Counted from the first letter of the stretch, positions 1 through 9,596 are shown. The stretch is DNA of 64,000 nt from Paenibacillus yonginensis (GCF_001685395.1 NZ_CP014167.1:3167501-3231500); one strand, 5' to 3'. Notes: a model not told the origin generated them from the letters alone. Program-made: numbers and translations.

Positions 1-845
1 TAGTTGAGAGATTCCACCGCCTGCCTGTAGCATTTAGGAAGATCCTCAAGCCGGCTTCCCTCCTCGCTGACGCCAATCAATAACCCGTCAAGCTCCTTCT
101 CGCCCGCCAAAGCCGAAAGCTTCGCCAACTTATGGTGCGGCCCCCCTACAAGCACAACTCTTCCTTCACGATCGAGCAGACAAGCGTCCAGCTCTCCGTC
201 GACGGCTTCAAACATGTGCCCAGCAAGCTGCCTCAGCTCCTCTTTCTTCATTCGGCTGCCGTCTTCGTATTTATAATTCAACACGGCCACCGTGAACGGA
301 GAAGTAAAACGGGCAATATCAATGTCTTTGCTCCACAACTCGATTTCTTCCTCTGTAAGATCCTCAAGCAGCATCAAATCCAGCAGAAGCCCCGATTGGA
401 CCCGCTGCCGATAGCTTTCAGTAGCAGACAGTTGTTCGGCAATCCGGGATTGTTTGTCCAGATTGGCTTTGCATTTTCGCAGCGCCCCAAACAGCTCATC
501 CCGGCGGATCGGCTTCAGCAGATAATCGACAGCCTGATACCGGATAGCCGCTTTGGCATATTCAAATTCTTCATAACCGCTCAAAATAATGACCCACGGC
601 CGTCCCTGTTGGCCTTGAGGCAAAGGTTCTGAAGACAACCGCTCGATCAGCGCTATTCCGTCCATCACAGGCATCCGGATATCCGTAAGGATAATGTCTG
701 CGCCTTCAGCACGGTATAGATCAAGCGCTTCCGCCCCCTGCGTTGCCGTAGTCATTTCATATTCATCGGGAAATTCCCGCTCGATCATGGTCTTTAACCC
801 GAAACGGATATTCTTCTCATCATCAACGATCATCAGCTTTATCAT
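1..845 (-). CDS. YesN-type response regulator (partial, C-terminus off the left edge)
   Basis: Reading leftward from an ATG at 845, the frame stays open to the window edge (about 281 codons). The N-terminus is a CheY-like receiver: acidic pair VDDE near residue 8, phospho-acceptor Asp in ILTDIRMP near residue 55, and the conserved Lys in YLLKPIRR near residue 105. The following region resembles the linker of YesN/AraC-type regulators; the expected C-terminal AraC helix-turn-helix would lie outside the window. The start overlaps the 3' end of the upstream histidine kinase by 23 bases, so the two are translationally coupled partners. By family, it would activate the adjacent sugar importer in response to the kinase. 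The AraC output domain is inferred, not seen. Confidence 0.9.
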   Translation of the reverse strand, partial: MIKLMIVDDEKNIRFGLKTMIEREFPDEYEMTTATQGAEALDLYRAEGADIILTDIRMPVMDGIALIERLSSEPLPQGQQGRPWVIILSGYEEFEYAKAAIRYQAVDYLLKPIRRDELFGALRKCKANLDKQSRIAEQLSATESYRQRVQSGLLLDLMLLEDLTEEEIELWSKDIDIARFTSPFTVAVLNYKYEDGSRMKKEELRQLAGHMFEAVDGELDACLLDREGRVVLVGGPHHKLAKLSALAGEKELDGLLIGVSEEGSRLEDLPKCYRQAVESLN

Positions 846-2733
846 CCGAGTACACCCTCCCAGTTAACATCACTTTCGGCAAAATTATCTCAACTCGGGT
901 GAACTTCCCTTGCTCGCTGAACACCTGCAGTCCATATTCTTTCCCATAGAACAACCGGATTCGTTCCTGTACATTGCGGAGGCCAATTCCATAAGTGTTT
1001 GACTCGGTTCCATGGGCTTGGGGAGTTTTGTCCAGGAGTCCCGCCCACATCAGCTTCTGGTTCAGTTCTTTGAGCATTTCCGGCTCAAGCCCTCCCCCAT
1101 TATCCGAGACGGTCATCCTGATCTTGTGCGGCTCCCATTCCTCCACCTGAATCCTAATTTCCCTCATTCCGGATTCTTCTCCTGTCCAGGCATGCTTAAC
1201 CGCATTCTCCACGATTGGCTGCAGCGACATCTTCAGCATCTCCTGCTCCATATAATCGCCGGGAATATCAAGCACAAGCCGGATCGGCTCGTCAAACCGA
1301 ATATTCATTACCTCTATATAATTCTCAATATGCCGGATTTCGTCATGGAGCTTCACATATTCTCCTGACCATTTGAAATTATATCTCATCATGCCGCCCA
1401 GAGAAGTGAGCGCATCTGAAATAGCTCTCTGGTTCTCAATTTCTGCCAGCATTTTAATATTCTCTAATGTATTATACAGGAAATGGGCATCGATTTGGTT
1501 ATGGAGTGTACGCAGCTCGGCTTCCTTTGTTAAAGCCTGCTTATGTACAGCTCGTGCAACTAACGTGTTGATGGTGTTCATCAGCTTTGAAAAATGGTGA
1601 GCGAGTTCTCCAACTTCGCCTCCTCCGTGAATAACAAGGCCGCTGTAAGCCTTCCCTTTCCGGACCTTCTTCATTTCCTCTGTCAGCAGACGCAGATTCT
1701 TCAGTATAAAAGCGTTCAGCACATAAGCAATAACCGTTATCAGCGTAACAAAACCAATATTGGCGCCGATCAGCAAATTACGCGTATGCGAGATTTCCAT
1801 AAGTACGCTGTCCATGGACACGATATTCAGCAGATCGGCATGGATCCGTTCAATCGGCTTGTGCAGGAGAAGAAAGGACTTGCCGTTCTCTTTATATTCG
1901 GCCTTCCATTCGCCGGTTGCCTTATAATGCTGAAGACGTTCCTGCACCGCCGCGCTCATCTCCGGATTGGCCGCTATAAACGAATGGCTGTCGCGTGTAA
2001 ACAGCTGTGATTCACGATCGGCGATCAGCATTTGGGATTCGCTCTCCGGCGTCTCCGAATAGGTTCGGGGGCTGAAGTTCTGCAGCAGCATATCCACCTG
2101 AACCATGCCGACATGATGATTCGCCGGAATGCTCATCTCCCGAAGCAGCGACACCTTTGGCGTCGATACATAGGTATGCCCGTTATAACGATCTATAACG
2201 TCCGGGTCGCTTTCGGAGAAGGACCAGTATTCGGTTCCTTTCATTTCCTCCGCCTTCAGGTACCAGGGTTCATCCTCTACCCGGCTCTCGCGAAAGAAAA
2301 TAGGCCAGATCTCTGTAATATTGCTGCTGGAGAACAAACGAAGATGCTCCACATTGGGATTGTAATACTGGATTCTTGTCAGAGCCTTGAAGCTGTTATT
2401 GCTGAATTCCACCAGTTCCCCGGTGTCAGGCTCGACGGTATTGGACAGATATTCTCTTACATCCGGATCATCATACGCCACTTGGGCTGCTCGGACCATG
2501 GACTCGATCTGAGTCTGGATATGCATTTCTTCCACATCAAGCAAAGATTGATTCTTCTCCTTGGCATCGCGTATGTACATAGCATTGATCGCTTCATACG
2601 AATAAAAGGACACCAGTGTACTGGGTCCTAAAATAATAAAAATATAAGCGGCGATCAAACGGCTCTGCAGCGAGCGGCGTCCAAGCCAATATGTAAATGA
2701 ACCCCATAACACTTTCCAACGGTTGCTCTTCAT
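823..2733 (-). CDS. YesM-type sensor histidine kinase
   Basis: Membrane-bound sensor kinase of the YesM/LytS-like class (HisKA_5 plus HATPase). An N-terminal membrane segment and an extracytoplasmic sensor region are followed by a second membrane segment near residue 330, a HAMP linker, the His box DAHFLYNTLE, the N box QPIVENAVKHAW, and G boxes DNGGGL and GIGLRNVQERI. I place the start at the ATG at 2733 because AAAGGAG lies about 11 bases upstream; an in-frame ATG at 2793 would put the start inside a 12-bp-stem hairpin. It sits downstream of the lipoprotein gene of an ABC importer and overlaps its response regulator. Such kinases in Paenibacillus and Bacillus commonly control neighbouring oligosaccharide importers; the ligand here is unknown. 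Confidence 0.92.
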   Translation of the reverse strand: MKSNRWKVLWGSFTYWLGRRSLQSRLIAAYIFIILGPSTLVSFYSYEAINAMYIRDAKEKNQSLLDVEEMHIQTQIESMVRAAQVAYDDPDVREYLSNTVEPDTGELVEFSNNSFKALTRIQYYNPNVEHLRLFSSSNITEIWPIFFRESRVEDEPWYLKAEEMKGTEYWSFSESDPDVIDRYNGHTYVSTPKVSLLREMSIPANHHVGMVQVDMLLQNFSPRTYSETPESESQMLIADRESQLFTRDSHSFIAANPEMSAAVQERLQHYKATGEWKAEYKENGKSFLLLHKPIERIHADLLNIVSMDSVLMEISHTRNLLIGANIGFVTLITVIAYVLNAFILKNLRLLTEEMKKVRKGKAYSGLVIHGGGEVGELAHHFSKLMNTINTLVARAVHKQALTKEAELRTLHNQIDAHFLYNTLENIKMLAEIENQRAISDALTSLGGMMRYNFKWSGEYVKLHDEIRHIENYIEVMNIRFDEPIRLVLDIPGDYMEQEMLKMSLQPIVENAVKHAWTGEESGMREIRIQVEEWEPHKIRMTVSDNGGGLEPEMLKELNQKLMWAGLLDKTPQAHGTESNTYGIGLRNVQERIRLFYGKEYGLQVFSEQGKFTRVEIILPKVMLTGRVYSDDKADDR

Positions 2734-2760
2734 AAGGCCAAAAACTCCTTTATGTAAACC

Positions 2761-2789
2761 CCAAAAGCCCGCTGCATGCGGGCTTTTGG
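2761..2789 (-). terminator. Hairpin between importer lipoprotein and kinase gene
   Basis: A perfect 12-bp stem (2761-2772 with 2778-2789) with a 5-base loop follows the lipoprotein stop codon by about 10 bases. The T run is only four bases and lies inside the stem, so termination may be partial. It would protect or end the importer mRNA and leave lower read-through into the two-component genes. Confidence 0.6.
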
Positions 2790-2798
2790 GCACAGCTA

Positions 2799-4490
2799 TT
2801 ATTGAATGCCGAGTTTCTTCTTATTCTCTTCGTATTTCGTTTGTTGGAAGGCTATAACTTTATCAAGACCGAAACTTTCCTGCTTCTTGATATAATCATT
2901 CCACATCTTATCGAAATCGGCATCAGACGGAGTCATCAGCAGCTTAGGCAGCGTCTTGCCGCGCAGGTCTTTGATCTTGCTAAGAATAATCCCTTCCTCC
3001 GAGTTGGCTAGAGGATCCAGCAAATCGAATTCGGAGACACTTTTCGTCTTGCCGCGGGTCCAATCTTCCAATTGCTTGAATGGCTCAACCGATGCCGGTG
3101 TCCATTGCTGCGTAATATTGGTATCCTGCATCATCCAGAATGTGAAGGAAGAACCGTATTGCTTATCAAATGCAGCGCGGTCTTTGTTCATCAGATCAAA
3201 CACTTCCGGCTTGAATTGGTCCTTGCCGTCAATTGTATCATAGCTGACGCCTTTTTCGCCAAGATAAAGGTCTTTCTGGCCTTCTTCACTCATCAGGTAA
3301 GTCAGGAACTTGATCGCCCGGGCTTTGTCCTTAACATCCTTGGAGATCAGGGTTACGGTCCATCCGGAGATTGACGGGCCGTTCAGTGTCGGCGGGTCCA
3401 GCTTTGTATTGGCTGGTCCGTCTACAGCGATATAAATTTTGTTAGGATCCTGCTGATACAAAGTGCCCTCTTGCGTTGCAAAGTCTGTACGCTGGTACAG
3501 CATGGCGAAGTAACGGCCTTGGGCGATTTTCTCTTCCATCTGCGGACGTTTGTCGATGAAGATATCCTTCGCCAGCAATCCCTCCTGGTTCGCTTGACGC
3601 AGGGTCTTCAGCCAGCGGATATATTCCGGATCCGTTTCGCGGTTGTACAGCTTGCCGTCTTTCTCTCTTGGAATAGCCAGGAAATTCTGAATGTAGCCTT
3701 CCAGAGAGTCGTTGCCGGAATCCGTGAATTCATGCAGACCGAGCGGAATGAGCGGTTGACCATCGACCTGAGGGAACATTTCCTGCGCTTTCTTCAGCGC
3801 TGCAAGGAAACCTTCAGGCGTCCGCATGTCCGGGCTGCCGATCGCTTCATAGATATCCTTACGGACTACAAAGGTCTGGTTGGATACATAAGTATCGCCG
3901 TATTTCTCATAGTCTTTAGGAGACGAAGAAGAGTTCGGATAGCCATAAACATTGCCATCAGCCTGTGTATACCAGCCCAGCTTATCCGGGTCAGCCACTT
4001 TGAAGAAATAAGGATCGTATTCCTCTGCCAATTTGTTCAGCGGCTCAACAAGCCCGCCTTCGATCATCTTCTTCACGCCGTCTTCATACCAGCCGAGAGT
4101 GATGAAGTCAGGCAGCTTGCCGGAAGCGATCAGCGTGTTCAGCTTCTCGTTCTCATTGCCGGCAGGGACGATAAAGTTAATGTCCACGCCAGTCTTTTTG
4201 GTCACATATTGTGACGTCGGGTCAACACCCCATTTATTCGGGAACCAGGAGAAGTTCAGATACCAGTCAAACTTGATGGGGGAGGTATCGGACTTCCAGC
4301 CCGGTTCATCCGCCGAAACTGTCGTTGCTGAACTGGACGGCGCCGTTGATTCCTTATTGGCGTTGTTAGCGCTTTCTGTTTTGGATGCATTGTTGCTGCT
4401 GTTCCCGCATGCAGACAAAGACAGAGACAATGCCATGATGGATGCCATCATCAGCATCGTCATTTTTTTGGACTTGATTTTCATGCCCAT
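2799..4490 (-). CDS. LplA-type extracellular solute-binding lipoprotein
   Basis: Sugar-binding lipoprotein of a CUT1 ABC importer, 563 residues, the large size typical of the LplA/YtcQ-like family. A lysine-rich N-terminus and hydrophobic segment lead to the lipobox LSAC with the acylated Cys near residue 28, then a Ser/Asn-rich tether and the periplasmic-binding-protein fold. The ATG at 4490 has AAGGGG about 7 bases upstream; a second ATG two codons on is possible. It is last of three importer genes (two permeases precede it) and is followed by a hairpin and the two-component pair. No ATPase is encoded here, as usual for CUT1 systems that share a common MsmX-type ATPase. The substrate is not evident; an oligosaccharide is likely. 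Confidence 0.9.
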   Translation of the reverse strand: MGMKIKSKKMTMLMMASIMALSLSLSACGNSSNNASKTESANNANKESTAPSSSATTVSADEPGWKSDTSPIKFDWYLNFSWFPNKWGVDPTSQYVTKKTGVDINFIVPAGNENEKLNTLIASGKLPDFITLGWYEDGVKKMIEGGLVEPLNKLAEEYDPYFFKVADPDKLGWYTQADGNVYGYPNSSSSPKDYEKYGDTYVSNQTFVVRKDIYEAIGSPDMRTPEGFLAALKKAQEMFPQVDGQPLIPLGLHEFTDSGNDSLEGYIQNFLAIPREKDGKLYNRETDPEYIRWLKTLRQANQEGLLAKDIFIDKRPQMEEKIAQGRYFAMLYQRTDFATQEGTLYQQDPNKIYIAVDGPANTKLDPPTLNGPSISGWTVTLISKDVKDKARAIKFLTYLMSEEGQKDLYLGEKGVSYDTIDGKDQFKPEVFDLMNKDRAAFDKQYGSSFTFWMMQDTNITQQWTPASVEPFKQLEDWTRGKTKSVSEFDLLDPLANSEEGIILSKIKDLRGKTLPKLLMTPSDADFDKMWNDYIKKQESFGLDKVIAFQQTKYEENKKKLGIQ

Positions 4491-4597
4491 GCTTTTACCC
4501 CTTTTCTAAAGTATTATAATGATCATGCTATAAAGGCAACTCCAGAGCCGCCGGCAAGCGGCCCAGAGGAGCTACTGCGAGTGATGAGGACTCTGTT

Positions 4598-5488
4598 TCA
4601 GCCCTTGATGGAACCAATCATCATTCCTTTGACGAAATATCGCTGCAGGAACGGGTAAGCAAATACAATCGGAAGCGTAGTGACAACCATTGTAGCCAGT
4701 TTGACCGACTGCGAGGTTACCGATTTGGTCACGGCATTTCCTTGCAGGGCAGTCGTCATAATATTGGAGCTGGACTGCGCCACGACCCGGTACAGGAAGG
4801 TCTGAATGGGCTGCAGGGACTCATTATTGATATAGATAATCCCGGTGAAATAATCATTCCATTGGTACACGCCGTGAAACAGAGCTATTGTGGCAAGAAC
4901 CGGCATGGAGACCGGGAGCACTATTTTTAGAAAAATCGTCCAGTCGTTAGCCCCATCAATCCGGCCCGCTTCTTCAAGACCGTCGGGAATATCCCGGAAG
5001 AAGGTCATAAAAATGATAAGGTCAAAGAAGCTGAACAAGACGGGAATAATATAAACCAGGAAGTTATCAAGCAAATGCAGATCGCGGATCAGCAGATAGG
5101 TCGGAATCAGCCCCCCGGAGAAAATCATCGTGATCGTCCCGAGCAGAATATAAAGCTTTCCTCCAATCAAATCCCTGCGCGAGAAGGCGTAGGCTACCAT
5201 CGCCGTGAAAAACACGTGGGCAAAGACCCCAACCAGGGTTTTGGCAACCGTCAGCCACATGGCGGTCAAGATTCCGGCATTATTGAATACAGCCTTATAG
5301 TTCTCAATACTGAATATCCTCGGCCACCAGTAGATGCCTCCCAGCATGGCGTCTTTCCCGTCGTTAAAAGAATTGATCAGCACATACCAGATCGGATACA
5401 AGGTAGCGAAACAAATCAGCACCATCAAGATATTGTTTAAAAGGTCGAAGACGAATTCGCCTTTTGTTCTGCGGCTTGTTAAAAACAT
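4598..5488 (-). CDS. CUT1 ABC sugar permease (LplC/YtcP-type)
   Basis: Inner-membrane permease subunit, 296 residues, with about six hydrophobic segments and the ATPase-coupling EAA loop (EAGRIDGANDWTIF...LP, around residues 190-210). It shows the C-terminal ending of the LplC group (VKGMMIGSIKG). It lies 18 bases downstream of the other permease gene, so the two form the heterodimeric channel of one importer, with the binding lipoprotein downstream. The substrate cannot be told from sequence alone. Confidence 0.92.
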   Translation of the reverse strand: MFLTSRRTKGEFVFDLLNNILMVLICFATLYPIWYVLINSFNDGKDAMLGGIYWWPRIFSIENYKAVFNNAGILTAMWLTVAKTLVGVFAHVFFTAMVAYAFSRRDLIGGKLYILLGTITMIFSGGLIPTYLLIRDLHLLDNFLVYIIPVLFSFFDLIIFMTFFRDIPDGLEEAGRIDGANDWTIFLKIVLPVSMPVLATIALFHGVYQWNDYFTGIIYINNESLQPIQTFLYRVVAQSSSNIMTTALQGNAVTKSVTSQSVKLATMVVTTLPIVFAYPFLQRYFVKGMMIGSIKG

Positions 5489-5506
5489 GAGCAGGTCCTC
5501 CTTAGC

Positions 5507-6475
5507 CTAAAACAACGAAGTGTCGTTGAGTTTTTTGGATACTTGGTTCGCAATCAGCAGCAGCACGAGGGCAATAACGGATTTGAACAATCCGATAGCC
5601 GCCGAATACGAGAATCGGCTTTGGGAAATCCCCATGTTGTAAACATAATAATCGATTACGTTACTGGCACTGTCATTCAATGAGTTATGCAGCACCAATA
5701 TCTGGTCGAAGTTGGAGTTCATCACACCGCTTACAGCCAGAATAAACAGGATGCTGATCGTCGGCTTGAGAGCCGGAAGCGTTACATACCACATCTTCTG
5801 GAACCGACCAGCGCCGTCAATCGTGGCGGCTTCATACATTTCAGGGGAGATGCTGGTGATAGCAGCCAGATAAATGATAGCCGACCAGCCCAGCTCCTTC
5901 CATACATCCGAAGTGATGACAATGGTCCAGAAATAATTAGGCTCTGCCAGAAAGGAAATCGGCTGATCAATCAAGTGCAGCGCCATAAAAACATCATTGA
6001 TAAATCCTGTATCAGCGAGCCAGGTAGCCAGAATTCCGCCAAGCACAACCCAGGACAGGAAATGCGGCAGGTAGGAAATCGTCTGAATCGCTTTCTTGAA
6101 CCGCAGCGAACGCACCTCGTTCAGGAACAGGGCAAAAATGATCGGCAGCGGGAACGTCAGCAGCTTAAGCAGGCTGATCCCTAAGGTGTTCTTCATAACA
6201 TAAGAGAAATTATCATCCGTTAAAAATTCCTTAAAATGCTCGAGTCCTACCCAAGGAGCGCTCGAGATCGTGCCTATAATGTCATAATCCTTAAAAGCAA
6301 TGATGACCCCATACATCGGAATGTAGTTGAAAATAATCATCCATGCTATGCCGAGAAGCGCCATTACTTGAAGATATCTCTGTGAAATAAGTTTCTTCAG
6401 CCATTTTCGCCTCATGTTCGGCGGTGTTTCGGTTTGTATTACGGCTGCGGGCTGTGCAGACTGTTGTACATCCAT
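5507..6475 (-). CDS. CUT1 ABC sugar permease (LplB/YtcP-type)
   Basis: First gene of the importer operon. It carries about six membrane segments and the EAA coupling loop (YEAATIDGAGRFQKMWYVTLP). The N-terminal cytoplasmic stretch is charged and the Pro-Met-Tyr-Gly region (YIPMYGVIIAFKDY) is typical of LplB proteins. I take the ATG at 6475 as the start: GGAGGT precedes it by 7 bases, whereas the longer frame begins with a TTG that overlaps this site. A CRE-like site and a candidate promoter lie just upstream, so carbon catabolite repression is likely. Confidence 0.92.
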   Translation of the reverse strand: MDVQQSAQPAAVIQTETPPNMRRKWLKKLISQRYLQVMALLGIAWMIIFNYIPMYGVIIAFKDYDIIGTISSAPWVGLEHFKEFLTDDNFSYVMKNTLGISLLKLLTFPLPIIFALFLNEVRSLRFKKAIQTISYLPHFLSWVVLGGILATWLADTGFINDVFMALHLIDQPISFLAEPNYFWTIVITSDVWKELGWSAIIYLAAITSISPEMYEAATIDGAGRFQKMWYVTLPALKPTISILFILAVSGVMNSNFDQILVLHNSLNDSASNVIDYYVYNMGISQSRFSYSAAIGLFKSVIALVLLLIANQVSKKLNDTSLF

Positions 6476-6507
6476 CCCTATGACCTCCAAGCTGTCTCAA
6501 TTCTAAT

Positions 6508-6563
6508 TTGAAAGCGGTTCCAATTGATGTTTCTATTGTACCTGGAATTAATTAATGGAATAA
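6508..6563 (-). promoter_or_regulatory. Candidate promoter with CRE-like CcpA site for the sugar importer
   Basis: On the minus strand a -10-like TACAAT (6535-6540) has a weak -35 (TTATTC, 6558-6563) at 17 bp. Immediately downstream, 6508-6522 read on the plus strand (TTGAAAGCGGTTCCA) fits the CRE consensus WTGNAANCGNWNNCW at every fixed position. A CRE just downstream of the start site is a standard roadblock position for CcpA repression in Bacilli. The CRE is well supported by consensus; the promoter is weaker. Confidence 0.55.
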
Positions 6564-6617
6564 GGCATCAAATTTCGTGTTGGGGGGTTCATTTTTCGGG
6601 TGGACCTCTTCAGCAGC

Positions 6618-6655
6618 AAAAAAAAAGCAGCCTGCTCCCCATCGGAGCAGACTGC
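6618..6655 (-). terminator. Rho-independent terminator of the metNIQ operon
   Basis: A long stem (6627-6655, GCAG/CTGC ends with CTGCTCC core) followed on the minus strand by nine T residues (A run at 6618-6626). It lies about 60 bases past the metQ stop codon. A second inverted repeat (about 6659-6690) sits between them. Confidence 0.9.
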
Positions 6656-6713
6656 CTGGTTGCTTTTCTGCCGAGCCGGCAGAAGCAACCTGCATGGTTT
6701 GGCAAGCAGCAGC

Positions 6714-7574
6714 TTAAAACGCCGGTACAACCGCACCTTGGTATTTATCTTCGATAAACTTCTTCACATCGTCGGAAGTGAGCGCTTGAGCCAGCTTCTG
6801 GATCGCGTCGGAGTCTTTGTTGTCCGGACGGGCTACCAGCAGGTTGGTGTAAGGAGAATCTTTGTCTTCAATAAACAAAGCGTCTTTGGTTGGAACAAGA
6901 CCTGCTTCCAGTGCATAGTTCGTGTTGATCAGGGACAGATCCACTTCATCCAGCGTACGAGGCAGCATAGCAGCGTCCATCTCTTTGAATTTCAAATTTT
7001 TAGGGTTTGAGACAATGTCTTTTTTGGTTGCTTCAATCCCGGCGTCATCCTTAAGCGTGATCAAACCGTTTTTGGCCAGCAGTAGCAGAGCGCGTCCGCC
7101 GTTGGTAGCATCGTTCGGAATCGCTACGGTTGCGCCGTCAGGGATTTCATCTACCGTTTTATATTTGTGGGAATAAGCGCCAAACGGCTCCACATGAACA
7201 CCTACAACGCCGACCAGATCGGTGCCGAGCTGTTTGTTCTGGTCATCCAGGTAAGGCTGGTGCTGGAAGTAGTTGGCGTCCAGCGTTTTGTCGGCCAGCT
7301 CTTTGTTTGGCAGCACATAGTCCGTAAATTCCTTGATCTCAAGGTCAATGCCTTCAGCCGCCAAAGCTGGTTTGATATGCTCCAGAATTTCGGCATGCGG
7401 TACGGCAGTTGCGCCTACAACCAGCTTCACAGGCTCAGCAGAAGCTGCCGTAGAATTTTGGGGAGCAGCCGATTCGTCCGAACCGGAAGAAGCATTGTTG
7501 GTGTTGTTGCTGCCGCAGGCGGCAAGGACGGCCACCATTACCAGCGTAAGTAAAGCCAAAGTCATTTTTCTCAT
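6714..7574 (-). CDS. metQ: Methionine-binding lipoprotein MetQ (NlpA family)
   Basis: Substrate-binding lipoprotein of the D/L-methionine ABC importer. The signal peptide ends in the lipobox LAAC with Cys at about residue 20, followed by a Ser/Asn-rich tether. The body matches the NlpA/MetQ family (VGATAVPHAEIL, the YFQHQPYLD motif, FGAYSHKYK). I start it at the ATG at 7574, 7 bases after GGAGGG; the upstream in-frame ATG overlaps that ribosome site. It is the last gene of metN-metI-metQ, whose leader carries a SAM-I riboswitch, which fixes methionine (or a precursor) as the likely ligand. Confidence 0.95.
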   Translation of the reverse strand: MRKMTLALLTLVMVAVLAACGSNNTNNASSGSDESAAPQNSTAASAEPVKLVVGATAVPHAEILEHIKPALAAEGIDLEIKEFTDYVLPNKELADKTLDANYFQHQPYLDDQNKQLGTDLVGVVGVHVEPFGAYSHKYKTVDEIPDGATVAIPNDATNGGRALLLLAKNGLITLKDDAGIEATKKDIVSNPKNLKFKEMDAAMLPRTLDEVDLSLINTNYALEAGLVPTKDALFIEDKDSPYTNLLVARPDNKDSDAIQKLAQALTSDDVKKFIEDKYQGAVVPAF

Positions 7575-7667
7575 CTGAATACCCTCCATTTGAATCCTAA
7601 ATTTTGAATAAGGATGATTGCTCTGTATCTATGTTTGGTTCCTTAATTCCTTATGGATCTTATTTCC

Positions 7668-8336
7668 TTATTTCCTTGTAAAATGACGTACCAGCCGGTC
7701 ACCGGCCATCTGCAGAATTTGCACAAGCACGATCATAAACAGCACGGCAATGATCATGACTTCCTTCTCATACCGGTAATAACCGAAGCGGATTGCCAGG
7801 TCGCCCAGGCCGCCTCCGCCCACCATACCCGACATCGCGGTGTAGGACACCAGCGTGACCGCCGTGATCGTAGTCCCGGCAATCAGCCCCGGAAGCGACT
7901 CCGGCAGCAGCACCCGCCGCACGACCTGCCCGGTAGAGGCGCCCATCGCATAAGCGGCTTCAATGACGCCGCGGTCCACCTCGCGCAGGCTGGTCTCTAC
8001 CAGTCTGGCGAAAAAAGGCGCGGCGCCGATCACCAGTGGCGGAATCGTTCCCGTTACGCCAAGCGTCGTTCCTACGATCAGCTTTGTTAAGGGCAGCAAG
8101 GAGATCAGCAGAATGACGAACGGAACGGATCTTAAAATATTGACGATAAAGGAAATTACGGTGTATATCGAGTTGATTACCCGGTTATTCGAACGTGCCG
8201 TCATATACAGAAGGATGCCGAGCGGCAGGCCAATCACGATCGTGAAAAGGAGCGAATAGCCCATCATCGCAAGTGTATCGTAAGAAGCCTGCTTCATTTC
8301 ATCCCAGTCGATTTGCGAAAAGTCCAATCCCCACAT
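7668..8336 (-). CDS. metI: Methionine ABC transporter permease MetI
   Basis: Inner-membrane channel subunit, 222 residues, five or so hydrophobic helices, and the coupling loop EAAYAMGASTGQVVRRVLLPESLPGLIAG typical of MetI (cited as positions about 125-155). It begins 2 bases after the metN stop codon region and is followed by metQ, giving a standard metNIQ operon. MetI normally forms a homodimer with two MetN subunits. Confidence 0.96.
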   Translation of the reverse strand: MWGLDFSQIDWDEMKQASYDTLAMMGYSLLFTIVIGLPLGILLYMTARSNNRVINSIYTVISFIVNILRSVPFVILLISLLPLTKLIVGTTLGVTGTIPPLVIGAAPFFARLVETSLREVDRGVIEAAYAMGASTGQVVRRVLLPESLPGLIAGTTITAVTLVSYTAMSGMVGGGGLGDLAIRFGYYRYEKEVMIIAVLFMIVLVQILQMAGDRLVRHFTRK

Positions 8337-8338
8337 CG

Positions 8339-9397
8339 TTAACCCAGCACCTCCACATCAAAATCCCGCTCCCGCAGCTTGGCGACCGCCAGCTCTACAG
8401 CTTCTTTGGCTCCTGTAAAGCTCACCGTCAGCTGGCTGTACGGGACCTCCTTAATCGTGGAAACCGTGCCCTGCAGGATGGCAAAATGAACGCCGGTGCT
8501 GAGCACTACCTCGGATAAAGCGGTGCCGTAGGTGTTCTCGCCCAGGCAGGTAATCCGGAAGACAGCTCCGCCTGTATACGGGAGTGCGGCTGTCTCGGCC
8601 GCCTGCCGACCGGATGAAGCCGCAGCCCCGGCTATCCGCACTTCAGGCGCATCTCCGCCGGCTACATCCCGGCTGATAAACTCCTTGGTGACCTCATGTT
8701 TCGGCTTCAGGAATACCTCGGCCACCGGTCCCTGCTCCACGATCCCGCCTTCATGAATGACGGCTACCCGGTCACAGATGCTTTGAATGACATGCATTTC
8801 ATGCGTGATCAGCAGGATCGTCAGCCCCAGCTTGCGGTTAATATCAAGCAGCAGCTTCAAGATCGAATCCGTTGTCTGCGGATCGAGCGCCGAAGTGGCC
8901 TCGTCGCACAGCAGCACGTCCGGATCGCTTGCCAGCGCCCGGGCGATGCCGACCCTTTGCTTCTGACCGCCCGACAGCTGGGAAGGGTATTTGCCGCTGT
9001 GCGCCTCAAGGCCGACCAGACTCAGCAGCTCCTCCACCTTGCTTTTCAATTTCGTCCGGTCTGTGCCCGCCAGACGAAGCGGGAACGCAATGTTGTCATA
9101 CACGGTAGCCGAAGACAGCAGGTTAAAGTGCTGAAAAATCATGCCGATGCGGCGGCGTTCCAGCTGCAGCTCTCTTTTTCCCAGTGACGTAAGGTTGCGC
9201 CCCCCGACCCAGACTTCGCCGCCCGTAGGACGCTCCAGCAGATTGATGCAGCGGATCAGCGTGCTTTTGCCTGCGCCGGAATGGCCGATCACGCCGAAAA
9301 TTTCGCCTTTGTCCACGGTCAGGTTCAAGCCGGACAACGCGGTGGTCGCTCTGGACTTGGAGCCGTAAACCTTGGTCAGATTTTTTAATTCGATCAT
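8339..9397 (-). CDS. metN: Methionine ABC transporter ATP-binding protein MetN
   Basis: ATPase of the methionine importer, 352 residues. Visible motifs: Walker [11 protein letters not shown] loop in IFQHFNLL, signature [15 protein letters not shown], Walker [12 protein letters not shown] and the switch His in ITHEMHV. The C-terminal hundred residues form the NIL domain that in MetN binds methionine and inhibits transport (trans-inhibition). The start lies about 200 bases downstream of a SAM-I riboswitch, so transcription is expected to stop when SAM is plentiful. Confidence 0.96.
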   Translation of the reverse strand: MIELKNLTKVYGSKSRATTALSGLNLTVDKGEIFGVIGHSGAGKSTLIRCINLLERPTGGEVWVGGRNLTSLGKRELQLERRRIGMIFQHFNLLSSATVYDNIAFPLRLAGTDRTKLKSKVEELLSLVGLEAHSGKYPSQLSGGQKQRVGIARALASDPDVLLCDEATSALDPQTTDSILKLLLDINRKLGLTILLITHEMHVIQSICDRVAVIHEGGIVEQGPVAEVFLKPKHEVTKEFISRDVAGGDAPEVRIAGAAASSGRQAAETAALPYTGGAVFRITCLGENTYGTALSEVVLSTGVHFAILQGTVSTIKEVPYSQLTVSFTGAKEAVELAVAKLRERDFDVEVLG

Positions 9398-9548
9398 GTA
9401 TTCCCCGAACCCCCTTTCCTTCTAAATGCCAGACCCATTAAACTTATCATTTTTATCGGGATATCAAACGAATCTGAGCCCGTTGCCTGCCTAAACCCTT
9501 GTTCACAAGGCAGCAGAAGCCCCGGGACCCTCTATGAAATCTATCATC

Positions 9549-9583
9549 AAAAAGAGCCCCAAGCAGATGCTCAGGGCTCTCTA
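9549..9583 (-). terminator. Riboswitch expression-platform terminator
   Basis: A 13-bp stem (AGAGCCC...GGGCTCT core, two G-U pairs) followed by five T on the minus strand, directly after the SAM-I aptamer and about 150 bases before metN. It is the OFF structure of the riboswitch. Confidence 0.88.
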
Positions 9584-9596
9584 AATCTTCAGAGAT

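Noticed and set aside
132-632. Plus-strand frame at the left edge
   Set aside because: The minus strand here encodes the response regulator receiver domain without interruption; the plus frame has no family features.
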